Source: Pseudomonas sp. CHM02 (GTDB taxonomy: Bacteria > Pseudomonadota > Gammaproteobacteria > Pseudomonadales > Pseudomonadaceae). From it: DNA of 64,000 nt. The notes under the pieces are model-generated. The model was not told where the DNA came from and made no database searches. It saw nothing but the letters and a program-made list of their open reading frames with translations. The DNA lies in contig NZ_JFCA01000005.1 in the NCBI RefSeq assembly GCF_000612585.1, positions 1-64,000 on the forward strand. Direction: 5' to 3'. Position numbers and translations under genes: made by a program. This document shows, piece after piece, positions 44,869 through 53,467 of the stretch (the stretch's first letter is position 1; the number at the start of each line of letters is the position of its first letter).

Positions 44869-45717
44869 TCAGAATACGACCGTCTTGTTGCCGTGCACCA
44901 GCACGCGGTCCTCCAGGTGATAACGCAGGCCACGGGCCAGCACCATCTTCTCGACGTCACGACCGAAACGCACCATGTCTTCAATGCTGTCGCTGTGGCT
45001 GACACGCACCACGTCCTGCTCGATGATCGGGCCGGCGTCCAGCTCTTCGGTGACGTAGTGGCAAGTGGCGCCGATCAACTTCACGCCACGCAGGGAAGCC
45101 TGGTGATAAGGCTTGGCACCCACGAACGAAGGCAGGAAGCTGTGGTGAATGTTGATCACCTTGCCGGCGTATTCGCGGCACAGTTCCGGGGGCAGGATCT
45201 GCATGTAGCGCGCCAGCACCACGACGTCGGCTTCGTGCTGCTTGACCAGACGGGAGACCTCGGCGAACGCCGGCTCCTTGTCCTGCGGGTTGACCGGCAC
45301 GTGGTAATACGGGATGCCATGCCACTCGACCATGCTGCGCAGGTCGTCGTGGTTGGAAATCACGCACGCGATCTCGCAGTCCAGCTCATCACTGTGCCAG
45401 CGGTGCAGCAAATCGGCCAGGCAGTGGGATTCGCGGCTGGCCATCAACACCACGCGTTTTTTCTGCTCGGTGTCGGTGATGTGCCAGGTCATCGAAAACT
45501 CTTCGGCGATCGGCGCAAAGGCCTCGCGGAAGGCCTCGAGGCCGAAGGGCAGCGTATCGGCACGGATCTCATGACGCATGAAGAACCAACCGCTGAGATT
45601 GTCCGAGTGATGACTTGCCTCGGTGATCCAACCGTTGTGGGAAGCCAGAAAGTTACTGACTTTGGCAACGATGCCAACCCGGTCCGGGCAAGCAATCACC
45701 AGCCGAAAAGTGCGCAT
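44869..45717 (-). CDS. purU: Formyltetrahydrofolate deformylase
   Basis: 282-aa hydrolase that releases formate from 10-formyl-tetrahydrofolate, balancing C1-folate and feeding PurT. N-terminal ACT domain (about 1-80, RLVIACPDRVGIVAKVSNF), then a formyltransferase fold with HHSFLPSFVGAKPYHQA and GATCHYVTEELDAGPII containing the catalytic Asn/His/Asp equivalents. ATG 45717 (MRTFRLV) chosen over 45753. It connects functionally to the C1 flux of the gcv operon, though not by position. Confidence 0.96.
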   Translation of the reverse strand: MRTFRLVIACPDRVGIVAKVSNFLASHNGWITEASHHSDNLSGWFFMRHEIRADTLPFGLEAFREAFAPIAEEFSMTWHITDTEQKKRVVLMASRESHCLADLLHRWHSDELDCEIACVISNHDDLRSMVEWHGIPYYHVPVNPQDKEPAFAEVSRLVKQHEADVVVLARYMQILPPELCREYAGKVINIHHSFLPSFVGAKPYHQASLRGVKLIGATCHYVTEELDAGPIIEQDVVRVSHSDSIEDMVRFGRDVEKMVLARGLRYHLEDRVLVHGNKTVVF

Positions 45718-46067
45718 TAGGGGGAAACTCCAGAACTTCGCAAAGGCCGCCATTCTAGCGATTGCGCAGGAAAACTGCAGTATTCGTTAACGCTTATTCT
45801 GATCGCCGGCCGCAGCCTTGCCCCTTAATAGCCTATGGTTTTACCACCTTTATATGAATCTACTGCGTCACCCCGTGGCTGTTCCACGCATTTCAAGGAG
45901 ATTATCTTTAGGTCTACGCCCTAGTAATTAACTCGAATGCATAGCAATACTACAAACATTCAAAGTAATTCACATAAATGCGACCTTAAATGTTTACTTG
46001 GGGAAACCGCCTGACTATTATTGGGCCACTATCCCTGTCAATCAGCGCTCTACATAAGGTAGTCCAC
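45718..46067. other. AT-rich divergent region purU-mvaT
   Basis: 350 bp without a gene. 45890-46010 is clearly AT-richer than the surrounding genome, with TpA steps (CTAGTAATTAACTC, TTCACATAAATG). This is what MvaT/H-NS-type proteins bind, so mvaT autoregulation is plausible. No discrete operator can be identified by eye. Confidence 0.55.
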
Positions 46068-46442
46068 ATGTCTCTGATCAACGAATACCGTGCCACCGAA
46101 GAAGCTATCAAAGAGCTGCAAGCCCGTTTGAAGAACCTGTCCCAAGACGACAAACTGCAAACCGAGCTGGAATTCGAAGGCAAATTGCGCACCCTGATGG
46201 GTGAATACTCCAAATCCCTGCGTGACATCATCGCGCTGCTGGATCCAGAGTCGAAAGTTAAAGCACCACGCGGCGCCGTGAAAACTACCGGCACCAAGCG
46301 TGCTCGCAAGGTCAAGCAATACAAAAACCCGCACAACGGCGAAGTGATTGAAACCAAAGGTGGCAACCACAAAACGCTGAAAGAGTGGAAAGCCAAGTGG
46401 GGCGGTGACGTGGTTGAAGGCTGGGCTACCCTGCTGGGCTAA
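46068..46442 (+). CDS. mvaT: H-NS-family xenogeneic silencer MvaT
   Basis: 124-aa nucleoid protein that silences AT-rich and horizontally acquired genes. N-terminal oligomerising helices (about 1-60, LINEYRATEEAIKELQARL), a basic linker, and a C-terminal DNA-binding domain with the AT-pincer region ETKGGNHKTLKEWKAKWG. ATG 46068 gives the conserved MSLINEYR start; the open frame begins at 45990. Diagnostic of Pseudomonas. Confidence 0.97.
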   Translation: MSLINEYRATEEAIKELQARLKNLSQDDKLQTELEFEGKLRTLMGEYSKSLRDIIALLDPESKVKAPRGAVKTTGTKRARKVKQYKNPHNGEVIETKGGNHKTLKEWKAKWGGDVVEGWATLLG

Positions 46443-46477
46443 GCCTCGCCGGGCTTGCGCCTGATACGCGACACATT

Positions 46478-46505
46478 GAAAAACGCCAGCCTGCTGGCGT
46501 TTTTT
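46478..46505. terminator. Bidirectional terminator (mvaT / sbcB)
   Basis: ACGCCAG (46483-46489), 4-nt loop, CTGGCGT (46494-46500), with A5 before and T6 after. Convergent genes on both sides. Confidence 0.93.
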
Positions 46506-46533
46506 ATTGCCTGTCTAATGCTGTGAAAAGCGA

Positions 46534-47961
46534 CTACAGATTCATCCGTGCGGCCAGTGAGTGCGCATATTCCTGCCATTGCTCCAGCACCCCACGCTGA
46601 AACGGCGTCGCACTAACCGCACACTCCTGCCAGGCCTGGTTAAATGCCTCAAGGGTATTCGGCGCGCCCCATTCCGGGTTCGACAAACGTTGCTGACAAA
46701 AAAGTTTCCAGCGTTGTTGCTCATCGCTGTTCAAGGTGTCGGGGAAGTTACGTGCGCGGTAGCGAAACAATAATTCAGGCAAGCGCTGATCATCAAAAGG
46801 CCACTGCTGGCGCGCTAATTGCGCAGGCTCGGCCGCCCGGACTTGTTCGCATAAACGTCGATCACGGTCTCCGATAAAACCGTCATACAGCTGTTGCTCC
46901 GGGTCGGCATTCGCCGCGAAATCTTCTTCGGCGTAAATGGCCGCTAACTTATCGCGCCAAAGTTCCTGTGCGTCAGTTAGCCGCAGCGCCCGCTCCTGAT
47001 AAATAGTCATGTCCAAGTGCAGACGTTCACGGTCTTCTGCCCGCAGCACATTCAAGGGAGCAACCACGGGGCACCGATTGATATGCACCAATTTGAGCGG
47101 TACCGGCAGTTCGCCCTCGGCCAGATCGTCACGGCGGGTGTAAAGGCGTTGGCGCAAGGCCTCCGCGTCCAGATCCAGCAGCCCTTGCGGATCGAGCCCG
47201 AGATCGCAGACGATCAAGGCATTGCGATTGCGCGGGTGCCACGCCAGCGGCAGCACAACCCCCAGGTAATGACGCTCGGCGGAAAAACGCCCGGAGATAT
47301 GCACCATCGGTTGCAGCAAGCGCACCTGGTCCATCACCCGTTGTTTGCTGCGTAGCTGAAACAGCCATTCATAGAGCTTGGGTTGTTTCTCACGAACCCG
47401 TCGGGCCAACGCAATCGTGGCGCGCACGTCAGATAACGCATCGTGCGCCTGGCCATGATCGATACCGTTGGCTTCGGTCAGGCGCTCCAGCTTGAGCGTG
47501 ACGCGCCCGTCCTGCTGCGGCCATTCAATGCCTTCGGGGCGCAAGGCGTAGGCGGTACGCACCACGTCGATCAAATCCCAGCGGCTGTTACCGCCCTGCC
47601 ATTCCCGCGCGTAAGGATCGAAGAAGTTGCGGTACAGGCTGTAGCGCGTCATTTCATCGTCAAAGCGCAGGGTGTTGTAGCCGGCGCCACACGTGCCCGG
47701 AGCGGCCAGCTCGGCGTGCACCCGGGTCATGAAGTCGGCCTCGGCCAGGCCTTTTTCCGCGAGTGTCGCGGGGGTGATCCCGGTAATTGCGCAGGCGGCG
47801 GGGTGAGGCAGGATATCGTCGCTGGGCTGGCAATAAAGATTGACCGGTGCGCCGATCTCATTGAGTTCGAGGTCCGTGCGAATTCCGGCTACCTGCAGTG
47901 GGCGATCGTTACGCGGGTTGATGCCGGTGGTTTCATAGTCGTACCAGAAAATGGAGGTCAC
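46534..47961 (-). CDS. sbcB: Exodeoxyribonuclease I
   Basis: 475-aa 3'-5' single-strand exonuclease for recombination and mismatch repair. DEDD fold: exo I motif FWYDYETTGINP with Asp and Glu near residues 8 and 10, exo III region HDALSDVRATIALA, then the SH3-like and C-terminal helical domains that interact with SSB. Normal length (E. coli 475 aa). Convergent with mvaT. Confidence 0.97.
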   Translation of the reverse strand: MTSIFWYDYETTGINPRNDRPLQVAGIRTDLELNEIGAPVNLYCQPSDDILPHPAACAITGITPATLAEKGLAEADFMTRVHAELAAPGTCGAGYNTLRFDDEMTRYSLYRNFFDPYAREWQGGNSRWDLIDVVRTAYALRPEGIEWPQQDGRVTLKLERLTEANGIDHGQAHDALSDVRATIALARRVREKQPKLYEWLFQLRSKQRVMDQVRLLQPMVHISGRFSAERHYLGVVLPLAWHPRNRNALIVCDLGLDPQGLLDLDAEALRQRLYTRRDDLAEGELPVPLKLVHINRCPVVAPLNVLRAEDRERLHLDMTIYQERALRLTDAQELWRDKLAAIYAEEDFAANADPEQQLYDGFIGDRDRRLCEQVRAAEPAQLARQQWPFDDQRLPELLFRYRARNFPDTLNSDEQQRWKLFCQQRLSNPEWGAPNTLEAFNQAWQECAVSATPFQRGVLEQWQEYAHSLAARMNL

Positions 47962-48128
47962 GGGCTATTCCTGTACTGAAGATCGACAAAGTCTAGGCGC
48001 TGAACCGCATCCGCGACCAGCACCAAATGAACTGTACAAATATCCAGTAAAACCTTGAGTAGTTGCTTCCAGCGCCGACACTGCTAGCATCCGTGTCTCC
48101 CAGCCACTCTGCACTGCCAAGGATCGCG

Positions 48129-48821
48129 ATGCCGTCAGCCCCATTGGATACCCGCTACCAGATCGAGACCCCGGAGGGCATCGACCTGCCCCTGCGCCCG
48201 GCCGGCCTGGTGCCAAGGGTGCTGGCCTTTGCCTTTGACCTGGGTCTGCGCGGGGTGGTCATGGGTGTGCTGCTGGTACCGCTGGCCTTGCTGGGTAACG
48301 TCGGTATCGGCCTGGGCTCGCTGCTGCTGTTCCTGATCAGTTGGTGGTACATGGTGCTGTTCGAAGTACTCAACCAGGGGTGCTCGCCTGGCAAACAGGT
48401 CATGGGCCTGCGTGTCGTACAGGATGACGGCACCCCGATCGGCTGGTCCGCATCACTGATCCGTAACCTGCTGCGGTTCGTCGACATGTTGCCATTCGGC
48501 TACTTTCTCGGCGCCATCAGTTGCCTGCAACACCCTCACTTCAAGCGCCTGGGCGACTTGGCGGCCGGCACACTGGTGATCTATCGAGAGCAGCCCCTGG
48601 TGCGTCCCCAGGTCCCTCAAGCTGTGGCCCTGCGTCTGCCCTTCGCCCTGGAACTGAGCGAACAACGGGCCATCCTTGCCTTCGCGGAGCGCCAGGGTGA
48701 ACTATCCACCGAGCGCGTTCACGAGTTGGCCTCGATTCTTGCCACCCCCTTGCAGGTATCCCCGGCCCGCGCCGTGGAACAACTCAATGGCGTGGCCCGT
48801 GGCTTGCTGGGGCCGACATGA
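48129..48821 (+). CDS. RDD-family membrane protein (first gene of MoxR/DUF58 operon)
   Basis: 230-aa inner-membrane protein. RDD domain (about 24-160) with GLVPRVLAFAFDLGLRG and helices at about 35-58, 62-82 and 125-145. The C-terminal 60 residues are soluble (ELSEQRAILAFAERQGELS). Unlike the short RDD protein at 8599, it has this extra tail. Start at ATG 48129, while the frame opens at TTG 48063. Its stop overlaps the next gene by 4 bases (ATGA). Confidence 0.88.
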   Translation: MPSAPLDTRYQIETPEGIDLPLRPAGLVPRVLAFAFDLGLRGVVMGVLLVPLALLGNVGIGLGSLLLFLISWWYMVLFEVLNQGCSPGKQVMGLRVVQDDGTPIGWSASLIRNLLRFVDMLPFGYFLGAISCLQHPHFKRLGDLAAGTLVIYREQPLVRPQVPQAVALRLPFALELSEQRAILAFAERQGELSTERVHELASILATPLQVSPARAVEQLNGVARGLLGPT

Positions 48822-49798
48822 AGCAGAGCCTCTTCGAAAGCCGCCACCAACCCCAATGGCAAGCATTTGCCGAACACCTTCAGCAATTGGAGCAAGGCAA
48901 GGCCAAGGCCAGTGATGTCGCCGACTTCCCACATCAGTACCGACGCCTGTGCCAGCACCTGGCGCTGGCGCAGGAGCGTGGCTACAGCAGCTATCTGGTA
49001 GACCCATTGCAACAACTGGCCCTGCGCGGACATCAACAGCTCTACCGGCATCGCAGCCAATTGGCGGCCAATGTACTGGGTTTCGTATTGGCCGATTTTC
49101 CTCGGTTGGTGCGCGAACAGTGGCGCTTCGTATTGATAGCCAGCCTGCTGTTCTTTGGAAGCCTGGCAGGCATCGCGTTGCTGGTGTACCTGTTTCCCGA
49201 CCTGATCTACAGCATCGTCAGCCCCCAGCAGGTGGCAGAGATGCAGGGCATGTATGACCCCGATGCCAGCCGCCTGGGCCGCGCCGCCGAGCGGGCATCG
49301 AGCGAAGACTGGATGATGTTCGGCTACTACGTGATGCACAACATCGGTATCGCATTCCAGACCTTCGCCGCCGGTTTGCTGTTCGGCCTGGGCAGCGTGT
49401 TCTTTCTGATTTTCAACGGGCTGGTCATCGGTGCGGTCTCCGGACACCTGACCGAAATCGGCTACGGACAGACCTTCTGGTCGTTCGTCATTGGCCATGG
49501 TGCGTTCGAACTGACCGCCATCGCCCTCGCCGGTGCCGCTGGCTTGCAACTGGGCTGGGCGCTGATCGCTCCTGGGCAGTTGACCCGTGGCGAATCATTG
49601 CGGCTGGCGGCGCGCAAGAGCGTGCAGATGTTGTGCGGTGTCATGATCTTCCTGCTCATCGCTGCCTTTATCGAGGCCTACTGGTCATCCACCACCGCCC
49701 TATCGCCCTGGGTAAAATACCTGGTGGGCGCGGTCCTGTGGCTGCTGGTTGCCGCCTACCTGGGCCTCGCTGGAAGGGTTCGCCATGCGCCTGAGTGA
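48818..49798 (+). CDS. SpoIIM/DUF95-family integral membrane protein
   Basis: 326-aa membrane protein of the family that includes stage II sporulation protein M. N-terminal soluble helical part (about 1-95), then about five membrane helices (about 105-127, 175-200, 205-225, 240-265, 275-325). Conserved polar pieces HNIGIAFQTFAAGLLFG and FVIGHGAFELTAIALAGAAG match the family; E and H in GHGAFELTA are invariant as I know it. Overlaps both neighbours (4 and 14 bases). Not linked to sporulation here. Confidence 0.9.
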   Translation: MKQSLFESRHQPQWQAFAEHLQQLEQGKAKASDVADFPHQYRRLCQHLALAQERGYSSYLVDPLQQLALRGHQQLYRHRSQLAANVLGFVLADFPRLVREQWRFVLIASLLFFGSLAGIALLVYLFPDLIYSIVSPQQVAEMQGMYDPDASRLGRAAERASSEDWMMFGYYVMHNIGIAFQTFAAGLLFGLGSVFFLIFNGLVIGAVSGHLTEIGYGQTFWSFVIGHGAFELTAIALAGAAGLQLGWALIAPGQLTRGESLRLAARKSVQMLCGVMIFLLIAAFIEAYWSSTTALSPWVKYLVGAVLWLLVAAYLGLAGRVRHAPE

Positions 49799-51302
49799 TG
49801 CCAGCGTGGTCATCCGCCCACGTACTGCCTGGGAAGCCATGGATCTAGGCGTATTGATGGCCGGGGAACACCGCGTACTATTGATGGGCAGTTGGGCACT
49901 GGTAACGCTGCCAGTATTCGCCTTGCTTACCGCGCTGCTGTGGCAGTACCCGTCTACTGCGATATTTCTGTTCTGGTGGCTCAAGCCGGCCTTTGACCGC
50001 TTGCCGCTGTACATTCTGTCCAAGGCCCTGTTTGGTGAAACACCCAGCCTCAAGGAAGCGGTGCGCCAGTGGCCGCGCCTGCTCAAGGGGCAACTGCTGG
50101 CGAGCCTGACCTGGCGGCGGCTCAGCCTGAGCCGCAGCTTTGTGATGCCGGTAAGCCAACTCGAAGGCCTGGATGGCCCGGCACGCCAAAAACGCCTGGG
50201 CATGCTACAGCAGCGTAACGCCGGGGCCGCGCGCTGGCTGACCACCGTTGGGGTGCACCTGGAAATCGGCCTGTGGTTTGGTTGCATGGCGCTGTTCTAC
50301 CTATTTATCCCGCAAAACGTCGAGATGGATTGGGACTGGCAACGCCTGGCGCTCGCTACAAGCTCGGAAGGGCTGTGGCTGGAACACCTGGGCAATGCCT
50401 TCTATGCCTTGATCCTGGTGTTTTGGGAGCCAATCTACGTCGCCTGCGGTTTCAGCCTCTACCTGAACCGTCGTACCGTACTGGAGGCCTGGGACCTGGA
50501 GTTGGTCTTCCGACGTCTTCGTCAGCGCCTGAGCAGTGTGGCACCGCTGCTATTACTGGTAATCGGGCTGATGTTGCTGCCACTCAGCCCGCCCGTCATG
50601 GCCGATGCCAAGCCGCTCACCCCACAAAATGCGAGCCAGTCCGTCAAGGCGCTGCTGGACAAGCCCCCATTCAAAAACCCGGAAACCGTCACCCGCTATC
50701 GCTTCGGTGAGGAAAAGCCCGCCGTCAAAAACGAGACTCACAGGGACGGCAAACTTCCTGCCTGGCTGAAAGCGCTGCTGGACAACCTCAACAGCGATAC
50801 CTTCAAGCACATCGCCCAAGGCGTTGAAGTGCTGCTATGGGGCCTTCTGATCGGTAGCCTGATCATGCTGGCGTGGCGGTATCGCGAATGGCTGAGTACC
50901 TTCGTCAGTCGGCGCGCACCTCGCAAACCCAAAATGGTCAAACCTGTGCCCATGCAATTATTCGGTCTTGAACTGGGTACCGAGACCTTGCCCGACGATG
51001 TTGCCAGCGCCGCCGAACAGCTGTGGGCCACCCAACCCAGGGAAGCCCTTGGCCTGCTGTATCGAGGCCTGCTCAGTCGCCTGTTGCACGACTTCAACCT
51101 GCCGCTGAAAAGCGCAGACACTGAAGGCCAGGTCCTGGCATGCGTACACCAATTGCAACAACCGCACCTGCTGGCTTTCAGCGATGAATTGACCCGGCAT
51201 TGGCAAAACCTCGCCTACGGCCATCAACTGCCCCCGCTTTGCGCCCAGCAAAAGCTCTGCAGTGATTGGCGCGCCCTGTTCAGCGCGGGGAACACCCCAT
51301 GA
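49785..51302 (+). CDS. DUF4129-domain membrane protein
   Basis: 505-aa protein with several hydrophobic helices in the first 290 residues (about 37-60, 165-190, 205-225, 255-280), a further one near 350-370, and a soluble C-terminal DUF4129 domain (about 410-505) with the hallmark ALGLLYRGLLSRLLHD and an acidic ADTEGQVL. Family context: DUF4129 proteins accompany MoxR-DUF58 loci and transglutaminase-like proteins. Start ATG 49785 lies inside the SpoIIM gene (14-base overlap). Confidence 0.87.
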   Translation: MRLSDASVVIRPRTAWEAMDLGVLMAGEHRVLLMGSWALVTLPVFALLTALLWQYPSTAIFLFWWLKPAFDRLPLYILSKALFGETPSLKEAVRQWPRLLKGQLLASLTWRRLSLSRSFVMPVSQLEGLDGPARQKRLGMLQQRNAGAARWLTTVGVHLEIGLWFGCMALFYLFIPQNVEMDWDWQRLALATSSEGLWLEHLGNAFYALILVFWEPIYVACGFSLYLNRRTVLEAWDLELVFRRLRQRLSSVAPLLLLVIGLMLLPLSPPVMADAKPLTPQNASQSVKALLDKPPFKNPETVTRYRFGEEKPAVKNETHRDGKLPAWLKALLDNLNSDTFKHIAQGVEVLLWGLLIGSLIMLAWRYREWLSTFVSRRAPRKPKMVKPVPMQLFGLELGTETLPDDVASAAEQLWATQPREALGLLYRGLLSRLLHDFNLPLKSADTEGQVLACVHQLQQPHLLAFSDELTRHWQNLAYGHQLPPLCAQQKLCSDWRALFSAGNTP

Positions 51303-52468
51303 AACGTCCATTGCTGTGGATTGGACTATTGCTGGCGTGCCTGCTTGGAGCGGCTACCTACTATGCGTGGAGCAAGGCGATCCCCTACGACGAAGTCGTG
51401 GATCGCGGCCCTTCGCCGGAAGCCCTGGCCAACCCCTACCTGGCGGCCGAACACTTTCTGCGCCAACAAGGCCTGGCCGTGGAGCACGCCAACAGCCTGG
51501 AGCGGCTGGCTACCCTGCCAGCCAAGGACAATAGCCTGTTGCTGCTTGGCGAGCGCAGCAACATGTCACCACGCCAGGTAGAGCAACTGCTGGGATGGGC
51601 CAGGTCCGGCGGCCATCTGTTGCTGGTGGCCGAGGCACTATGGGATGAAGAAACTGGCAAAAGTGGCGACCTGCTGCTCGATCGCCTGCATATCCACCAG
51701 ACCTTGAGTGAAGAACCTGAACAACTCGCCCCGTCCAGCAAAAAGCCTCGTACAAAGAAAGCCCCGGACCTGACCAAGCTCTATGTCGACAATGAAACCG
51801 CACCGGCGTACTTCAGTTTCGATACGGACTTCAATCTCATCGACCCCAAGCATCTGGCGCAATTTTCCGCCAACAGCGCGAGGTCGAGTCACCTCATGCA
51901 ACTCGACCTCGGGGAAGGCAGCGTCACAGTGATCACTGACAGCGACCTGTGGAAAACCCTGAACATAGGCAAGCACGATAATGCCTGGCTGCTCTGGTAC
52001 CTGAACCAGGGCACCGCTGTAACCCTGCTGTTCAACAGCGACTTCGACGATCTGTTCACCCTGCTCATGCGGTATTTCCCTCAGGCCCTGGTGGCGCTCA
52101 TTGCACTGGTCGCCCTGGCACTCTGGCAGGCTGGTATGCGTCAGGGCCCGATCCGGCCCCCTGCATCCAGCGCACGTCGCCAACTGCAGGAACACCTGAA
52201 AGCCAGCGCCGACTTCCTGCTGCGGCGCAGCGGCCAGGGCACGCTGTTGCATGCCCTGCAGCGTGATGTCTTGCGTGCCGCACGGCGCCGACACCCCGGC
52301 TTTGAACGCCTCGACAACACAGAACAGTGGCGGGTGCTCGAACACCTGACGCACCAACCTTCTCACGTGATCAGCCAGGCCCTTGGCCCACTCCCGGCAA
52401 AACGGCTTTCCAGCGCCGATTTCAGCCGGCAGGTGGCGTGCCTGCAAACTCTCAGGAATGCCCTATGA
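51299..52468 (+). CDS. DUF4350-domain membrane-anchored protein
   Basis: 389-aa protein with a membrane helix at about 5-24, a periplasmic or extracytoplasmic domain with NPYLAAEHFLRQQGLAVE and SGGHLLLVAEALWDEE (DUF4350, GATase-like fold), a second helix at about 265-285 (ALVALIALVALALW), and a basic cytoplasmic tail. ATG 51299 overlaps the previous stop by 4 bases. Function unknown. Confidence 0.87.
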   Translation: MKRPLLWIGLLLACLLGAATYYAWSKAIPYDEVVDRGPSPEALANPYLAAEHFLRQQGLAVEHANSLERLATLPAKDNSLLLLGERSNMSPRQVEQLLGWARSGGHLLLVAEALWDEETGKSGDLLLDRLHIHQTLSEEPEQLAPSSKKPRTKKAPDLTKLYVDNETAPAYFSFDTDFNLIDPKHLAQFSANSARSSHLMQLDLGEGSVTVITDSDLWKTLNIGKHDNAWLLWYLNQGTAVTLLFNSDFDDLFTLLMRYFPQALVALIALVALALWQAGMRQGPIRPPASSARRQLQEHLKASADFLLRRSGQGTLLHALQRDVLRAARRRHPGFERLDNTEQWRVLEHLTHQPSHVISQALGPLPAKRLSSADFSRQVACLQTLRNAL

Positions 52469-53460
52469 GCGAATTTCCAAGCGCCAACGCCTTGACCAGC
52501 GAAACCCTGCAGCGCGCCAGCGGGCAAGCCCAGGCCCTGCGCACTGAATTGCGCAAGGCAGTGATGGGCCAGGACCAGGTGATCGATGATGTGCTGACCG
52601 CATTGATCGCCGGTGGCCACGTGCTGCTCGAAGGTGTGCCGGGGCTGGGTAAAACCTTGCTGGTACGTGCGCTGGCGCGTTGCTTCGATGGCGATTTCGC
52701 GCGTATCCAGTTCACCCCGGACCTGATGCCCAGCGATGTCACCGGGCACGCGGTATATGACCTGCACACCGAGCAGTTCAAACTGCGCAAGGGGCCGGTG
52801 TTCACCCACTTATTGCTGGCCGATGAAATCAACCGCGCTCCCGCCAAGACCCAGGCAGCCTTGCTCGAGGCCATGCAGGAACGCCAGGTCACCCTCGAGG
52901 GCGAGGCGCTGCTCATCGGCCAACCATTCATGGTGCTGGCAACCCAGAACCCCATCGAACAGGAAGGCACCTACCCCCTGCCGGAAGCGGAACTGGACCG
53001 TTTCATGCTCAAGGTGCGCATGGATTACCCAGACGCGCAGCAGGAGCTGGACATGGTGCGCGAAGTCACACGTTCGTCTCGGGCCGACATGCTGGATGTA
53101 CACCCGTTGCGCACGGTGTTGCAGGCCGAGGACGTATTGCAACTGCAACAGATTGCCAGTGACCTGGCCATGGACGAACAAGTGCTCGACTATGCCGTGC
53201 GTCTGGCTCGCGCCACTCGCAGTTGGCCAGGGCTGGCCATCGGTGCCGGCCCGCGGGCCTCGATTGCCCTGGTACGTGGCGCCCGTGCCCGGGCTCTGTT
53301 ACGCGGTGGCGAATTCGTCACTCCGGATGACATCAAGGGATGTGCACTGGCGGTGCTGCGCCATCGGGTGCGTATCGCGCCCGAGTTGGACATCGACGGG
53401 CTGGAGGTCGACCAGGTGCTCAAGCAACTGCTCGATCAGATTCCAGCACCCCGGCAATGA
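52465..53460 (+). CDS. MoxR-family AAA+ ATPase
   Basis: 331-aa AAA+ ATPase with chaperone-like roles in maturing enzyme complexes. Walker A GVPGLGKTLL at about 54-63, Walker B LLLADEINRAP, sensor 1 VLATQNPIEQEGTYPLPEAELDRF, and sensor 2 near GPRASIALVRGAR. ATG 52465 overlaps the DUF4350 stop by 4 bases. Normally works with the DUF58 partner encoded next. The substrate is unknown. Confidence 0.93.
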   Translation: MSEFPSANALTSETLQRASGQAQALRTELRKAVMGQDQVIDDVLTALIAGGHVLLEGVPGLGKTLLVRALARCFDGDFARIQFTPDLMPSDVTGHAVYDLHTEQFKLRKGPVFTHLLLADEINRAPAKTQAALLEAMQERQVTLEGEALLIGQPFMVLATQNPIEQEGTYPLPEAELDRFMLKVRMDYPDAQQELDMVREVTRSSRADMLDVHPLRTVLQAEDVLQLQQIASDLAMDEQVLDYAVRLARATRSWPGLAIGAGPRASIALVRGARARALLRGGEFVTPDDIKGCALAVLRHRVRIAPELDIDGLEVDQVLKQLLDQIPAPRQ

Positions 53461-53467
53461 TTCGCTC

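Noticed and set aside
52736..53467. Long N-terminal extension of the DUF58 frame over moxR
   Set aside because: Out of frame with moxR, low-complexity Cys/Arg/Pro translation. ATG 53468 follows the moxR stop and starts the membrane helix.
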